DNA of 64,000 bases, taken from assembly GCA_033002965.1 (NCBI GenBank), contig JAURVB010012659.1, forward strand, positions 124,001 to 188,000. The letters run 5' to 3'. The notes below the pieces were generated by a model. That model was not told where the DNA came from. It searched no databases and saw only the letters and a program-made list of their open reading frames with translations. The position numbers and the translations under genes were made by a program. Origin of the DNA: Piper betle (lineage: Eukaryota > Streptophyta > Magnoliopsida > Piperales > Piperaceae). Shown here piece by piece: positions 47,875 through 59,849 of this stretch; positions within the stretch are counted from its first letter, which is position 1; each line of letters begins with the position of its first letter.

Positions 47875-50226
47875 ACCTCTCCTCCTTATAAAAATTTCAC
47901 CCTCAGAATTTTTCTCATCAACTATAGTTAGAAGACTCAACTGAAGATGTCATCTTGTTGGCAATCTGGTAGTTCTCCCTCGAAAGTTAGCTACACATGG
48001 GCCAAACGGACCAATATGATGTTAGAACTCTGAACACTGATGAAGCTCGCTAGTACTTTAATAATCTAGCTGGATGGAATATACGTGATCAAATCATCTA
48101 GCAAAACATGCCATAAATGCTAGAATCATTTGACTGGACCTACCATACATGCTCGAATCGTCTCGCTGGACTGACCATGCATGCTCAAGTCATCTCGCTG
48201 GACTAACTCCTAGGGTCATTGTAAACTATAGGGACTAAAATTCAATGACCTCAGGCTAAAAAACCTAAGCTCACCCCTAAGGGTCTACTGGGTGGTCATA
48301 CGTGTACTCTAAAGTACCACAAGGTACTAGTCTGTGCTACATCAGGAAAACTATATCAGTGTGAGGTATGCAACCTAACGTCTACCCATGTCTCCCTGAT
48401 CATCATCAATGCGATAGGTCAACTACGTATACCCTCGGGGCACTTGGCTCCAGGTCATATGTCTATACTAGGGTATCTTGCTAGCATAATGTGGACTCTA
48501 GTACCAAGTAAGGGTATATACTAACGGGCTATATCGTTCACTGTTGCCAGTCTAGGTCAAACACTCATGTGTCCTCGTAAGAGGAACTAGACCGCTCACC
48601 AGGTCCTAGCTAACTCACTCCCAAGTCAAGTATCTCACTCTATTCCATAATGAAACAAGGTAGCTGTTATAACTCTATGGTGTGTTATGCCTCTTGTAAC
48701 TATCTATATGACCCCTAATTGCTATTAAAGAGGGCTCTCTGTGATGGAATGGAGGCGAGAACACCTGTACACATGTACAACATGTCTCAAGAAGTATGAA
48801 AACATACTCTACATGGAACTATGGAGTCTATATCTGGTTTGTAGCACATTCACCGATCAATGTCAGCTCATCTTAACCATTTAGAAAATAAATAGTAAGA
48901 CTGATATATCTAGAAGGGTAAGTGTAAAAATACTCCGGTGATGGCCCAACTCTGCCTGACATCTCTGGTCACATGGAAAGAGATTGGATCTCTCGTGAAA
49001 AACTGGTCTCACTCCTTTATGACTCTAACTAGGTGTCTCATCCACGTAGTTTGGCATCATGTGTGATAGGAGAGTACACAAAACTAAGAAAATTCTATTA
49101 GGCATGTATATCAACAAATATCACTCTATATGTGGTGATGTGAGGATCTCCATCTCAGTTATAATGGGGTAATAAAACTCTATATAGAATACTGGGTGGC
49201 TCAAACATATTGGTAGGTCCATAGACATGTCTCTAAGAACATCCGGATTAGACTCTGCCATAGGTGTCCAGCCTTTTGAACAGCCGATCAATGACAAGTC
49301 TAAGAGATGACTCTTAAGTGGCTCTAGTTCAATCAATTAACAGTAGGCACATATTTCACGATGTCATACTAGTCATGCACTTCTAAACAGATGGGGTTCA
49401 AATGACCCAAAGAAGCACAATCTCTCCTCGAGTCTATGAGGACTCATAGTGAGGTTGGACATGTGTGTTGTCCATTTTTTGGTGGTGTGACCTACCGTCC
49501 CGTACCGATTTGTAAGAGTAATCTTGACTCACATGACTACTACCGCTATGGTAGACTCTCAAGAAAAGCTATAAGTCAAGATGAGCATACACTGGTATCC
49601 CTCAATCTGATCAACATGATCTGATCTGATTAAAGCCTTTGTCTGCATCACTCCTAAGCTTGGGTGTAGTTGTCTCCTCAAGACTAGTCTGTCATTGGCT
49701 ACGTGTATTGTAAGTCCTATACAGTACCATGAAGGTACTTCTAATACTCGAGGTAAAAGCTAAATCCTATGTCTCAAGGTAAGGACCTAATTGTACTAGT
49801 GAAGCACAAGGAAAACACTGTCTCCCTAATGGGCGCTCCCTCATTAAACCCATCATCTATATCAAAATCTTAGGTACTCACGGTCACCATCCAACTCACC
49901 CTCAGTAAACTAACTATGTGGACACTCTTACGTTGTCCAAATCTTTGACACGGTAAAAGAAAGGTGTGTCTTTGAGCTTATCATGACATTCTAGTGAGAT
50001 CCATGCGGGCATCTACTGAAATCATGATCCCATATCCATCACATAACTTCTCAAACCATTAACGCTGAAAGATGCACTGCTCATGTTTGACTAAGCACAT
50101 ATCTGAAATCCTAAGAAAAGACCAAAGGAAAAACCCGTCAGTTCGGCTAAGGACAACTACACACACTTGGTTCAAAAACAAAAGTCTTCCATCTCAATTG
50201 ACTAAGACATGGCTCTGACACCAATT
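47875..50226 (-). mobile_element. non-coding internal region of the LARD-like element
   Basis: I found no gag, protease, RT or integrase trace in any frame. The left edge has, on the minus strand, the purine tract TAAGGAGGAGAGGT. The open frames (for example 49121-49336, 49436-49624) are short and unsupported. It presumably depends on proteins of an unidentified autonomous relative. Confidence 0.8.
50211..50223 (-). other. primer binding site of the LARD-like element
   Basis: The minus strand reads TGGTGTCAGAGCC, one base from TGGTATCAGAGCC complementary to initiator tRNA-Met, three bases from the 5' LTR end. Confidence 0.8.
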
Positions 50227-53160
50227 TGTAACACCCTGATTTTGGTTCATCTAAGAACCGAATTAGAAATGTTATGATCAAGTCAAGTCACATTTAAAGT
50301 TCTTGATCGGTATGACTTGATCAATGAAATATCAAAACAACCTTCTTGATGCCATGAGAATGGAAGACAATGTTAAATATGCGTCAAAACACATCGAATA
50401 TAAATAAAAGTAAGAAAGTAAATAACTACGTTAAGCTCAAGTGTGTGTAATATTTATCTATCCTCCCACCAAAGTAGATTGAAGATTTGCAATACAAACA
50501 TATATTATATAAAAAATGTCAGTAACGAATGTTAGTGATCCAAAAAATAACTAATACAAATTGACAAATGGGTATTTTATTACCTACGGAAACTTATGAA
50601 ACTTCAGAATTGCCTCACACTAGGGAGTAAGCAAACATACTTAAACAAATGTAGGCTCGCATGCACTGCTAATATTCATATTCATACATACAACGCTTAT
50701 GCCATCACATCCTCAATATTACACCCGCCACGGTACTCAAGTGGCAAAAGGAACAGTTAAGTTAGTGCCACAAATTTTGAAAATGTGCTACATTATGCAG
50801 TACCCTCATACATGCACTACCTCCGGGTTTGAAGGAGTACTGGTGCAGTCCACACATATCTTCGTACTACTCATTCTGTTATTTGTGAAATCCATTAATT
50901 GGTTTAGAGAAGAGGCTTGTATTATATATTTCTAGATCTTTAGTTTAAAAACCAACAAGGGATCTCATCCTTGTAGTTTTATTAAATATTTGTACAAAAT
51001 ACAACTAAATAGGCCAACATTGGAGGGATTTGATAAAATGCCACCGATGTCATCTTACATCTAAAACAAGGTTAAACTCGAACGCATGGAGTCAAATAGA
51101 GAGGGAATGTCCTACGGACTTGTGGTCCAACCTCTAAGCGTATCTGCACATCTACGTCAAGCTCGGACTCCGAGATCTACATCGAAACCCACTGTTGAAT
51201 AAAATACTAATATCTCTATATGATGCATATTCGTAGTGTATGCTCATATCATTAATACATCTTAATAAAGAAAATAGTGTTATTAAGACTACAACTAAAC
51301 ACCTGGCACACAAATCGAGACATAATAATAATAAATAAACTAATAAATACACACATAGACAAATAGGTAAATAATAAATACATGAACATAAATAATACTC
51401 TAATAAAAAATAATAATATAATTATACTATATAAATACACGACTAAACACGAGTAAAAATCATATATACACGTGTTAGTAAACATATAAATAATTAAATT
51501 ATTAATTATTAAATAAATAAATAGTTATTACTCATTAATCACGAATAATAATAATATCATAGTTATAGAATAAAAGAACACATAATTAAATACAAATAAA
51601 TAATAGCATACACACGAACAAGCATTAATATATATATATATATATACAATATAGTAACATAATAAGACTAATATTAATAAATAATTATAATAAATAATCA
51701 TGTAAACATTCATCATATACGAGAACTATATAAATAAAAATAATAATAATAAACAATAATAAATAAACAAATAAATAATAAAGAAAAATAATCATAACTT
51801 GTAAACATGCTAAATCATGTAAATATACATCTAAACTAATATAGAGGTTCTTGAATTACCAAAAACGGTGTAAGAACCGACGAAAACAGTTTGAAAATGA
51901 GCTGAACCGGACTGAACCAAGCTGAACCATACCAAACCTAATGAGTTGAACTAACATGGTCTGGGTTAACTGGAAAATGTGTTGGGTTGAGTGAGCAGAC
52001 TTGAATTGGATTGGCAGACTCGAACATGGGCTGGCGGGCTAGTGAACAAGTACAGGTAGGCAGATGTGGACGAGGATGCGAATGGCGTGCACATGAACAA
52101 GGGAAAGATTAGTGGGGAGGGGGGGGGCATTGCTAGTTGCCGAAAAATGCCAATAGTGGCATGACTGGGATCGCTAGCGGTAAGGATCAATAGAGGGGAG
52201 GATGGGGAACATGATGGCAGTGACGACCGACAAGGTCTAGCCGTTGGCTGGCTAGAAACCGGTAAAAGATGTCGAATTGCCGTCAAATGTGGCGACATCG
52301 ACTGCGGCAATCACAGCTATGGTGGTGGTCGTGGGTGGTATAAAAATGAAGATCTCGGCAAGATGAAGCTTTTGGGTAGTCGGCTTCACCGGAGGACACT
52401 CGCCGTCGCTAGAAATGGCTCAAATGGGTGGCGGGGCGGCAAATGCCAACAACAAAAATGTCATCGCAGGTGGCGACTGCGGTAGCACTGGTGGGGATCA
52501 TCGGTATGGACTGATAGTAATCCGCAAGGTGGACACGGTTGTATCGATCTGGTGGCCAGGGACAAGTCAGAAACTCGCCAACGGCGAGCCAAAGTGGTGG
52601 CGGCGCTAAAGGGTGTAAATTCTAAAATTGTGAAAAATCTCGGGAAACATAACATAGTGAAGCCATGGCTGATGTGGATGGCTCATATCTTGCCACATGG
52701 CACTATCGGAATATACATATGGATCAAAAGCTCGGATCGAGGTAAGAATGTTAAATGGGCCTTGAACCATAAACTCAATCAAGCTGAAAATCTGTGGCTC
52801 AAACAAGCTGGGCCCATAGGGTTATAATCCGATGATCTGAAATCCCTATGATGCATGCAATGAGATACCCTGAAAATCCAAAATGGATACCAAACTCTGT
52901 AACGGCCTACATCTAAGCCTAAAATCTTAGTTAACATATACAATCAAATCTGTATACCTCGGTATACATTGATAACTCATGCTCTTATCATTAACATGTC
53001 AGACATACTCAACCACTATAACATGCTCATACAGTCATCCAAGCTCATATTCATAGTTTGAAAACTAGTCTAGTTTGAGCTCGTTCAAACCAACTCGATA
53101 CAGACCCGAATCAGAAAAACTACAATCAGGTAAAACTCTAACCTGAAGTTGGGGTTTAGA
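50227..53160 (-). mobile_element. 5' LTR of the LARD-like element, 2934 bp
   Basis: Collinear with 44159-47874 throughout, including the block ACGGACTTGTGGTCCAACCT, the AT-rich middle (51200-51830) and the GC-rich block 52050-52620. The outer terminus is slightly decayed (TTTAGA instead of TTTTACA). It abuts the target duplication GATAT. GC-rich open frames in it have no known domain. Confidence 0.9.
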
Positions 53161-53165
53161 GATAT

Positions 53166-54770
53166 TTTACTAAAAATATTATGAAATCATCCCCAAAATC
53201 CTTCTCGATTCTGTCTTTTGCGCTTTCTCAATCCAATTTCCTTGTTAGAATCTCTCTTGAGATTAGATTCTAATAAAGGAGTACTTGGATCAACACTTTT
53301 ATAATGGTGTTTGCAAAGAAAAATATTTTCATAAAATATAGCATCATAAGATTATCTAAGAGAATTAGGTGAATAATCATTATGATCAGATTTCACAATT
53401 ATAAACCTATATAATCGACTATTATTAGCATATCACCCCATCAAAAGTCTTATCACCTAATTTATGCACCTTTGTATTAGGTATCTATACATTTGCTAAA
53501 CAACCTTTATATTAAGGAAGTTAAAATTTGGTTTACTTCATTTCCACAACTTGTATGGAGTTTTATCATCATATTTATCGGGCACTTTGTTACAAATTTT
53601 ACATGCCGAATATAAGGCTTCCCCATGAAATTTTAGGTACCTTAAAGGAATTTAACATAGATTTGATCTTGTAAATTAATGTCCTAGTCTTCTTTTCTGC
53701 TACACCGTTTGATTAGTGTATAAGGAGTTGAAGTTTTATGAATTATTCCATTTTCTTTAGAAAACTTATAAAATTATTAGAATAAAGTTCTCCTCCTTGA
53801 TCTGATCTAAGCCTCTTAACTTTACAAGCTATTTGATTCTCTACTTCTCTCTTATAAATTTTAAAGTATCATTAAACATAATAGAATAACATTTTCCACA
53901 AGTCAAGACACCATCATTTGACAAATATCAGCATAAAAAGACTTAGTAGGCTTTTTAGATTAAATAGATATACCACATCTAGTAACTAAAGAAGTATCAT
54001 AAAAAAGAATTAAACCAAACAAAATGTCACAATTAATAGTGTTGTAGTTCACATGGCCAAGTCTCCCATGCTAACATCACAAGTACTAATATAATTCACA
54101 GTTACTAGAATTACAAGAGTTTGATACCACACACTTCTTAATATTCAACTTAAACAAACTATCACAAATATAGCCTTTACCAACAAACAAATTGTTCTTA
54201 GAAATAACTTTACGAGACTCAAACGCTAATTTAAATCCTTGTAGATTTAGCACACTTCCACTACTTAATTTCTTTATAATTTCTGGTATTCGAGAGTAAT
54301 TGAATTCTTGTATCTGAACTTCAAAATTACTCACCCTACTCCATGCTCTCTAGTATTAGAAGAAATACCAATCACCATTACTTTCTCTTTCATTCTATAG
54401 TAAGAAGAAAAAGAAGACAACTGTAGCAAACGTGGATATTAGCACCTGTATTTGTACCAATCCAAAGAAGAATAACCACTAAAATTAATTTCAAAATTTG
54501 TTATGTCTAACCTTGTGCTACTCGGTCCAGCTTAAACCGAACCGGTCGTAACAACATTAGCTTGTTGCTTTGGAGCGTCACTCTTCCTTAGGACTTTTTT
54601 TATGAATATAGTTTCTAGCAAAATACCCCACTTTGCCACACACATAACAAGCTATCACTCTTTCACTTTTACCATACAACATCTTTTGTAGTATTCAAGG
54701 CTTCACATTTTTTGAACATTTCCTCTTCAACTTAGACCTTTTTCTTACAACAATGCTATCATTAACCTCA
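53166..54770 (-). pseudogene. Ty1/copia integrase and gag-pre-integrase part, broken
   Basis: Minus-strand reading gives KRLRSDQGGELYSNNF near 53770-53820 (integrase core with the SD-GGE pattern) and NGVAEKKTRT near 53680-53720. At 54086-54334 it gives FESRKVISKNNLFVGKGYIC followed by DSLFKLNI, typical of the segment before copia integrase. Near 54607-54655, CYVCGKVGYFARN is a zinc knuckle whose His is replaced. Frames are broken by stops. It continues the copia element after the 9-kb insertion. Confidence 0.82.
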
Positions 54771-54778
54771 CTAGTAGT

Positions 54779-55121
54779 TAGGGGTGCTAATTGAGCGAGC
54801 GAGCTGAGCTCAACATGTGTTCAAACTCGGCTCGAATAGTTCGAAACTCGTTCGAACTCGACTCGAGATCGAATGAGTTTTGGACATACTGCTCAAGTTC
54901 GACTCGAATATCTTTTATGTGTTCGAGCATGACTCGAGCTCGAATATACTTAAACTGTTTAATTTTTGTGAGCTTGTTCGCCCAGCTCGTTCGTTAGCTC
55001 GAAACCAGCTCGATTAAAAGTACCTCACTTAAAAAAATGAAGCCAATGTGGTTTGAACCTACAACCTTAAAGTCATCAAGGTGAATACTTGCCATCCTAA
55101 CTATTTTGCTTCTTTGTTATT

Positions 55122-55168
<47 letters not shown>

Positions 55169-55345
55169 AAGACTATATTATTATATTATTTTATCGAGTC
55201 GAGTTCGAGTTACAACTGAGTCGAGTCGAGTCGAACACGACCTTGACTTAAGCTCGGCTCGTTTCGAGTCGAGCATTTAAATGTCGAGTCAAGCCAAGCC
55301 GAACGCTAAATGCTCACGAACTAGTTCATTCAATTAGCAACCCTA
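54779..55345. mobile_element. hAT-type MITE in the copia gag
   Basis: It starts TAGGGGTGCTAATTGA and ends TCAATTAGCAACCCTA, inverted repeats with a single mismatch. Exact 8-bp target duplications CTAGTAGT lie at 54771-54778 and 55346-55353. An 8-bp TSD and a TAGGGNTG terminus are typical of hAT elements. The 567-bp body is rich in CTCGAACTCGACTCGAG-like inverted motifs, contains a TA microsatellite (55129-55163) and encodes nothing recognisable. Confidence 0.93.
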
Positions 55346-55353
55346 CTAGTAGT

Positions 55354-56084
55354 AGAAGCATAGAGCTTTTAATTTTTTCCTCTATGTTTTTCTTCAATTT
55401 GAATAGAGGACGTCAACTCATTCATTGTCCAAATGTCTCTTATTTGTTTGAGATTGACTATAAAGTTATTCGATGGAGGAGGAAACTTGTCAATAAGGCT
55501 AGAACTTATAGTCTTTCATCAAGTGGAATCCATTTTACTACAGTTTTGTCTACAAGGTGCTAAACTTCATGTGCCTATTCATATACAGATTTTTCCTCCA
55601 CAATTTTAAATTCAAAGTACTCTTCCAAACTGTACTAATTCTCCCTTGTGTCCTCTTTTCCATACTTTTTCTCTAAGGACTCCCTCAACTCGTTAGATGA
55701 ATTAGTTTCACAGCAGTGGTCATACAATTTATCATCAAGAGCACTTAAAAATCTTTCTAGGACACAAGTAATCATCTTTCTAAAATTTTTCTCTACTTGT
55801 TTTTCAACCAAGTTCATAATCATTAACATTGTCCTCAAACCCAAGCAAAATGTAGAAAATTTTTAGAGTTTTCAACCAAAAAACCATCTTTCCTTGCCAT
55901 CTCTTAAACTCCAATCTAATAAATTTCCCAAGCTTGACAGGCTTATCAATACATGCAAATTTCAAAGATTATTTTGTATTGAAATTAATAGAAAATATTG
56001 GGGGAAAGTAGAACCTGCACACCTAATAAGATTAAGTCACCAAAGAACACCCAATTTGTTGAAGAGAATTGAATCCAAGGTAAG
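55354..56084 (-). pseudogene. Ty1/copia gag, broken
   Basis: The minus-strand frame 55635-55844 contains ALDDKLYDHCCETNSSNELR followed by ESLEKKYGKED, matching the copia gag pattern in which a ...A-E-W-LE-KYG segment follows a Leu-rich helix. It lies next to the 5' LTR, as gag should. It is split by the hAT MITE and by frameshifts. Confidence 0.75.
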
Positions 56085-56619
56085 ACGCTTTTTTAATACA
56101 AAATTACCACTTACTATACTAAGATCTTCTACTGATAATTTGTATCTAAGATACAATGGATTATCTTCTCCTATTGAGTATAGCAAACTGGAAAGTATAC
56201 ACCTCCATTCTCATTGAAAGATTATTGAAGAAAAATCTTTGAAATCAACCATGATCACCAAAAATTACTAGACAATCACCAAATGAGAAAGAGAGATGAA
56301 AAAAGTAGTTTGTCAAAAGACACTAACTTTAGCGAAAAACATTGTCTAAAAAGCAAAAAATACAAAATGGTGAAGAATTTATCCGTGTGGCCACCTAGGC
56401 GCCCAGGCGTCTGAGTGCCTGGGCACTCGACCTTTTTTCAAAAGGCCATGGTCCGAGCGCCCGGGCGTTCAAAGTGAGAGTGCCTGGGTGCTCACCGTTC
56501 TGGAAATCCAGAAGGGTGGCCGGCACTTGCTCACCTTTTTGGAAATTGAGAAGGGTGGCCGACGCGGCGGCACTCAAACAAAGCGCAGCGGTGCTAGTTT
56601 TAAAAACAAAAAACCAACA
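56085..56619 (-). mobile_element. Ty1/copia 5' LTR
   Basis: Partner of 41600-42084 (see the shared blocks there); it ends on the plus strand with AAACCAACA at 56619. Compared with the left copy it has an extra repetition of the GAAGGGTGGCCG segment (56510-56565). Internal length after removing the two insertions is about 4.4 kb, normal for copia. The inner end and the TSD could not be fixed. Confidence 0.78.
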
Positions 56620-58190
56620 CGACTAATCTGCATCCTTATAAATATGTCAATAGATGTTCCTGAGGTTGTCTGCTTGAACAACAATTTTGCACACAAATAT
56701 GTTAAGCCAGCTGATTGGGTGTTGATTGGAAAGCTACCCATTCTAGGAGTAGAGATGGACCAAGTGGGAGTGTTCAAGTTTCAGAAAGATAAATGTTAGT
56801 TTCTCCCATAGTTTGTTCTACCCACACTATGCTTAGTTATTTGTGGTGAAGGCCTCCTAACAAATATCTAGACTAGCTGGGTGTGAAGATTGAAGCAAGG
56901 GTCCTATTTGATGGGGCACTATGTAAATCTTTAATCCAAATGGGCAAATATCTATCGATAATGGAAAGTTGAAAATGATGTCTTTAGCTATTGGTTAATA
57001 AGAAAGGCCAAGAGTTTTTACTCACCACTACGTAAAGGTGGGTGAGCCTTCTCTTGCTCACCTTAATCCCATGGGGAGGGAAGACAATAGTGATGGTGCT
57101 AATAATGAGTTAACTGATTAGAATTGCTGTTGGATAGTTTAATTAAGTTTGATGTTGTAGGCATTAATATTGAACTAGTTTAGGGTCATGTACTAAAGGA
57201 ATAAGCCTAATAGGGTATATTGGGTTTGAGACAAAGTCTATGTTTAGTTACAAATTGTGCACTTAATGAAATGTTTCATATAAATAAGTGTGTATATTTA
57301 GTTTTTAGAGTTTTTATTCTATATACGGATAAATAAGGGAAATTTTCAAAAATTATTCTTATCATGCAATGTGGCCGTTGCCCTCAAAAGGTATGTTCAC
57401 GATAAAAGACCAGAGCAATAAAGATATGATGTCAAAGTTGAAGTTAAGAAACAGTTGTACTGAGGACTAAGTCATGATACAAATTGTGAAAAATTAGCTC
57501 AACTACTCTAAACTTCCAAAAAATAGAGTTTGAAAATTGGTAAAACTAACATTTAGCCCAAAGTTCTACGTACCCCATTTATCGGTCATGAGTTTGGCTC
57601 CGTGATGAGTTGCTGATCAACCACTATAGTGCATGAAAACATTAGATGTAATTGTTTGGCAGATAGATTGGTAGTCAATTGTTACATTGATATTTGATAG
57701 AGCTTCAGCATCACCTAAATAGATCGATTGGTAGCTGGATGGGATGATCTTCAATTGTGATTGAAGTGGAAGAGCGGGATTTTTATGAATCATAGCCTCC
57801 AAGCCAGTGAGTTCCACACCTTGTTGATTGTCGTTGCCGCCAACTCGGCCACCAATTGTCACTGACAGCCACCTACCATCACCAATCGCCATACTCCACC
57901 AGTTTCTACAATCGACCATCCTCTCATTCTTCACATGTGATTCACTCGGTATCGTCCATGACCTATTTACTGTTTGTAATTACTCAAACATACATTATGG
58001 TTGGAAATAAATGAAGAAGGTCCTTCTACTCGGTCCTAGTTAAGCATGAATGTGTCATAATGGGGTATATGTCTAGGGGAGTGTGCTTATTTGTGGGGGG
58101 AGATATGAGTAGAATACTTATATCTCGGGGGAGATGAGTACTTATGAGAATGGCCATCTCTTGGGCTCAAACTTATAATTATGATCAATT
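56620..58190. other. no confident gene; possible retrotransposon remnants
   Basis: Mixed-composition sequence. Short plus-strand peptides near 56640-56800 (MSIDVPEVVCLNNNFAHKYV) have a retroelement flavour but no diagnostic motif. I could not support any gene. Confidence 0.3.
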
Positions 58191-59700
58191 AATAAGAAAG
58201 TCTAACTTATTAATTCTAGGATGCCAATTCATAGAAATTCACAAGTACTTAGCATTCATGGCATAGCATTTTGCATTGGATTGTGTTTACCTTGGACAAA
58301 ATTTTGGAGCAATGAGGATGCATGGGCTTAGAGGCTTGAGACTGAAGAATTGAAGACTTGAATGGACTTAGAGGCTTGAGACTGAAGAATTGAAGGCTTG
58401 AAGATGTCGAAGACAAGCTTACAAGAATGCTTCATGACGAGGGACACCAACCACTTAAAAATTTTACAGTACATAAAAGTTGTCATCATCAAAAAGCAGG
58501 AAAATGTTCACCCTTGTTTTGATATAACAACACTAGCAACTTGCTTAAGAGGCACCTAAAAGTGTCACAACTATTCTCAAAGATCTAAGTTTTCAAGACT
58601 TGACAGATGAAGGTAGAAGTATGAAGTTTGATAGATACTTTGAATGTGACTTGGAGAACTGATGTTAGGAAGATCAAGTCTAGAATTTGCATGATCAGTT
58701 TGGCAGCCACTTTGGCAAAGATTTTCACCAGTCGAACATGGAGTAACAAGGGGAGATAAGCTTGAGTGTGGACTTTGGCAGCTAAGATCAACATCAACAA
58801 GATATAGAAGTTCAAAAGAAACTTCAGGGGATGTGTTAGTGAATGTTCACCAGGTACATCGGCAACCGAACACAACTAAATTTCTAAGCGAAGGCAACTA
58901 CTTGTGCTACGGATAGATTTTCAAACAATTTTGCAGGTCATTCGGTAGTAGATCGTTCAAAAAGTTGTCAAAACTAGTTATTGAAAACAGAAAACTTGGA
59001 GGATTGGAGAGGCCCCCTAGGCTATACATATGATATTGGGAAGTGTGTTTGAAGGTGCCCTAGTCTCTCTAGATCCCCTATGACCCTTTTGTACCTAACT
59101 GATTCTCAAGCTTTAGAAATTAGATAAGCCATCCTATTTACTTGTTAATCTACTGTTTCCATTGTGTAATACTTAATAAGGGTTGTATGCGAGGCAAGGC
59201 TCACGTATGTGACCTTTATTTATAAGCTTCTAAGGTGATGAAAGTGTTTGAGCACTTGACCTAAGGAAAAGAAAGTACTAGCTTGTGGAGGACTCCTCTG
59301 GCTCAAGGAAGAAGCTAGGTAAAGGAGTTGACTAGCTTCAAGTAGCGGTACTCGTAAGATCATAGGAGTTGTTGCAAGCTTCCTTAGCACTTGATTGGTA
59401 CTTGTAAAGGAAGACTTGTGGTTGATTACTCCTAAGGTATTAGGGTGGTTGCAAGCTTACTTACCGCTTGGTTGGTGTTTGTAAAGGCTTACGGTAGATT
59501 CTCATTAATTATTGCCTTGTTGATCATCATTTACTTGTGCTCAATTATGAATTGTCGTAATTGTGCTTAAACTGATTCTTCTACAAGCGTCCATTCTTAC
59601 AATCAATTGGAGGTTCTAAGTCATGTGGGGAGCTAACCTTGTAATTTGTGATCTTCATTAGCTCTCTTCAGCACAGATCACTAACCCCGTTTATTAGTTA
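58190..59700 (+). mobile_element. copia-like 3' end: internal remnant and putative LTR
   Basis: TTGTCATCATCAAAAAGCAG near 58479-58498 and AACAAGGGGAGATAAGC near 58745 resemble the stretch before the 3' LTR in many plant copia elements. A TG-starting segment follows a purine-rich stretch at 58832 (AAACTTCAGGGGA then TGTGTTAGTGAATG) and is taken as the LTR start. A 41-bp tandem duplication (CTTAGAGGCTTGAGACTGAA) lies at 58328-58409. No second LTR was found. Confidence 0.4.
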
Positions 59701-59849
59701 ACAAAGTAAATGATTTATAAATCATCCCCATTAATAAATCGGACCTTAACCTATTAAGTATGGGATGTGTGAACAAGTTAAAATTTTTTTATATTTGACA
59801 TAAATTTTATCATGTCATATCTATGGCATAAATTTTATCATGTCATATC

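Larger units (their letters stand above)
44159..53160 (-). mobile_element. LARD-like non-autonomous LTR retrotransposon, 9.0 kb, inserted in the copia element
   Basis: The termini on the plus strand are TGTAACATCCC (44159) and GGGGTTTAGA (53160), flanked by the 5-bp duplication GATAT at 44154-44158 and 53161-53165. It has two direct LTRs (44159-47874 and 50227-53160) around a 2.35-kb internal region without recognisable protein. A PBS lies beside the right LTR and a polypurine tract beside the left, so transcription ran on the minus strand. The LTRs are longer than the internal region. They differ at roughly one base in six where I compared them, often C/T or G/A, so the insertion is old. Confidence 0.92.
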
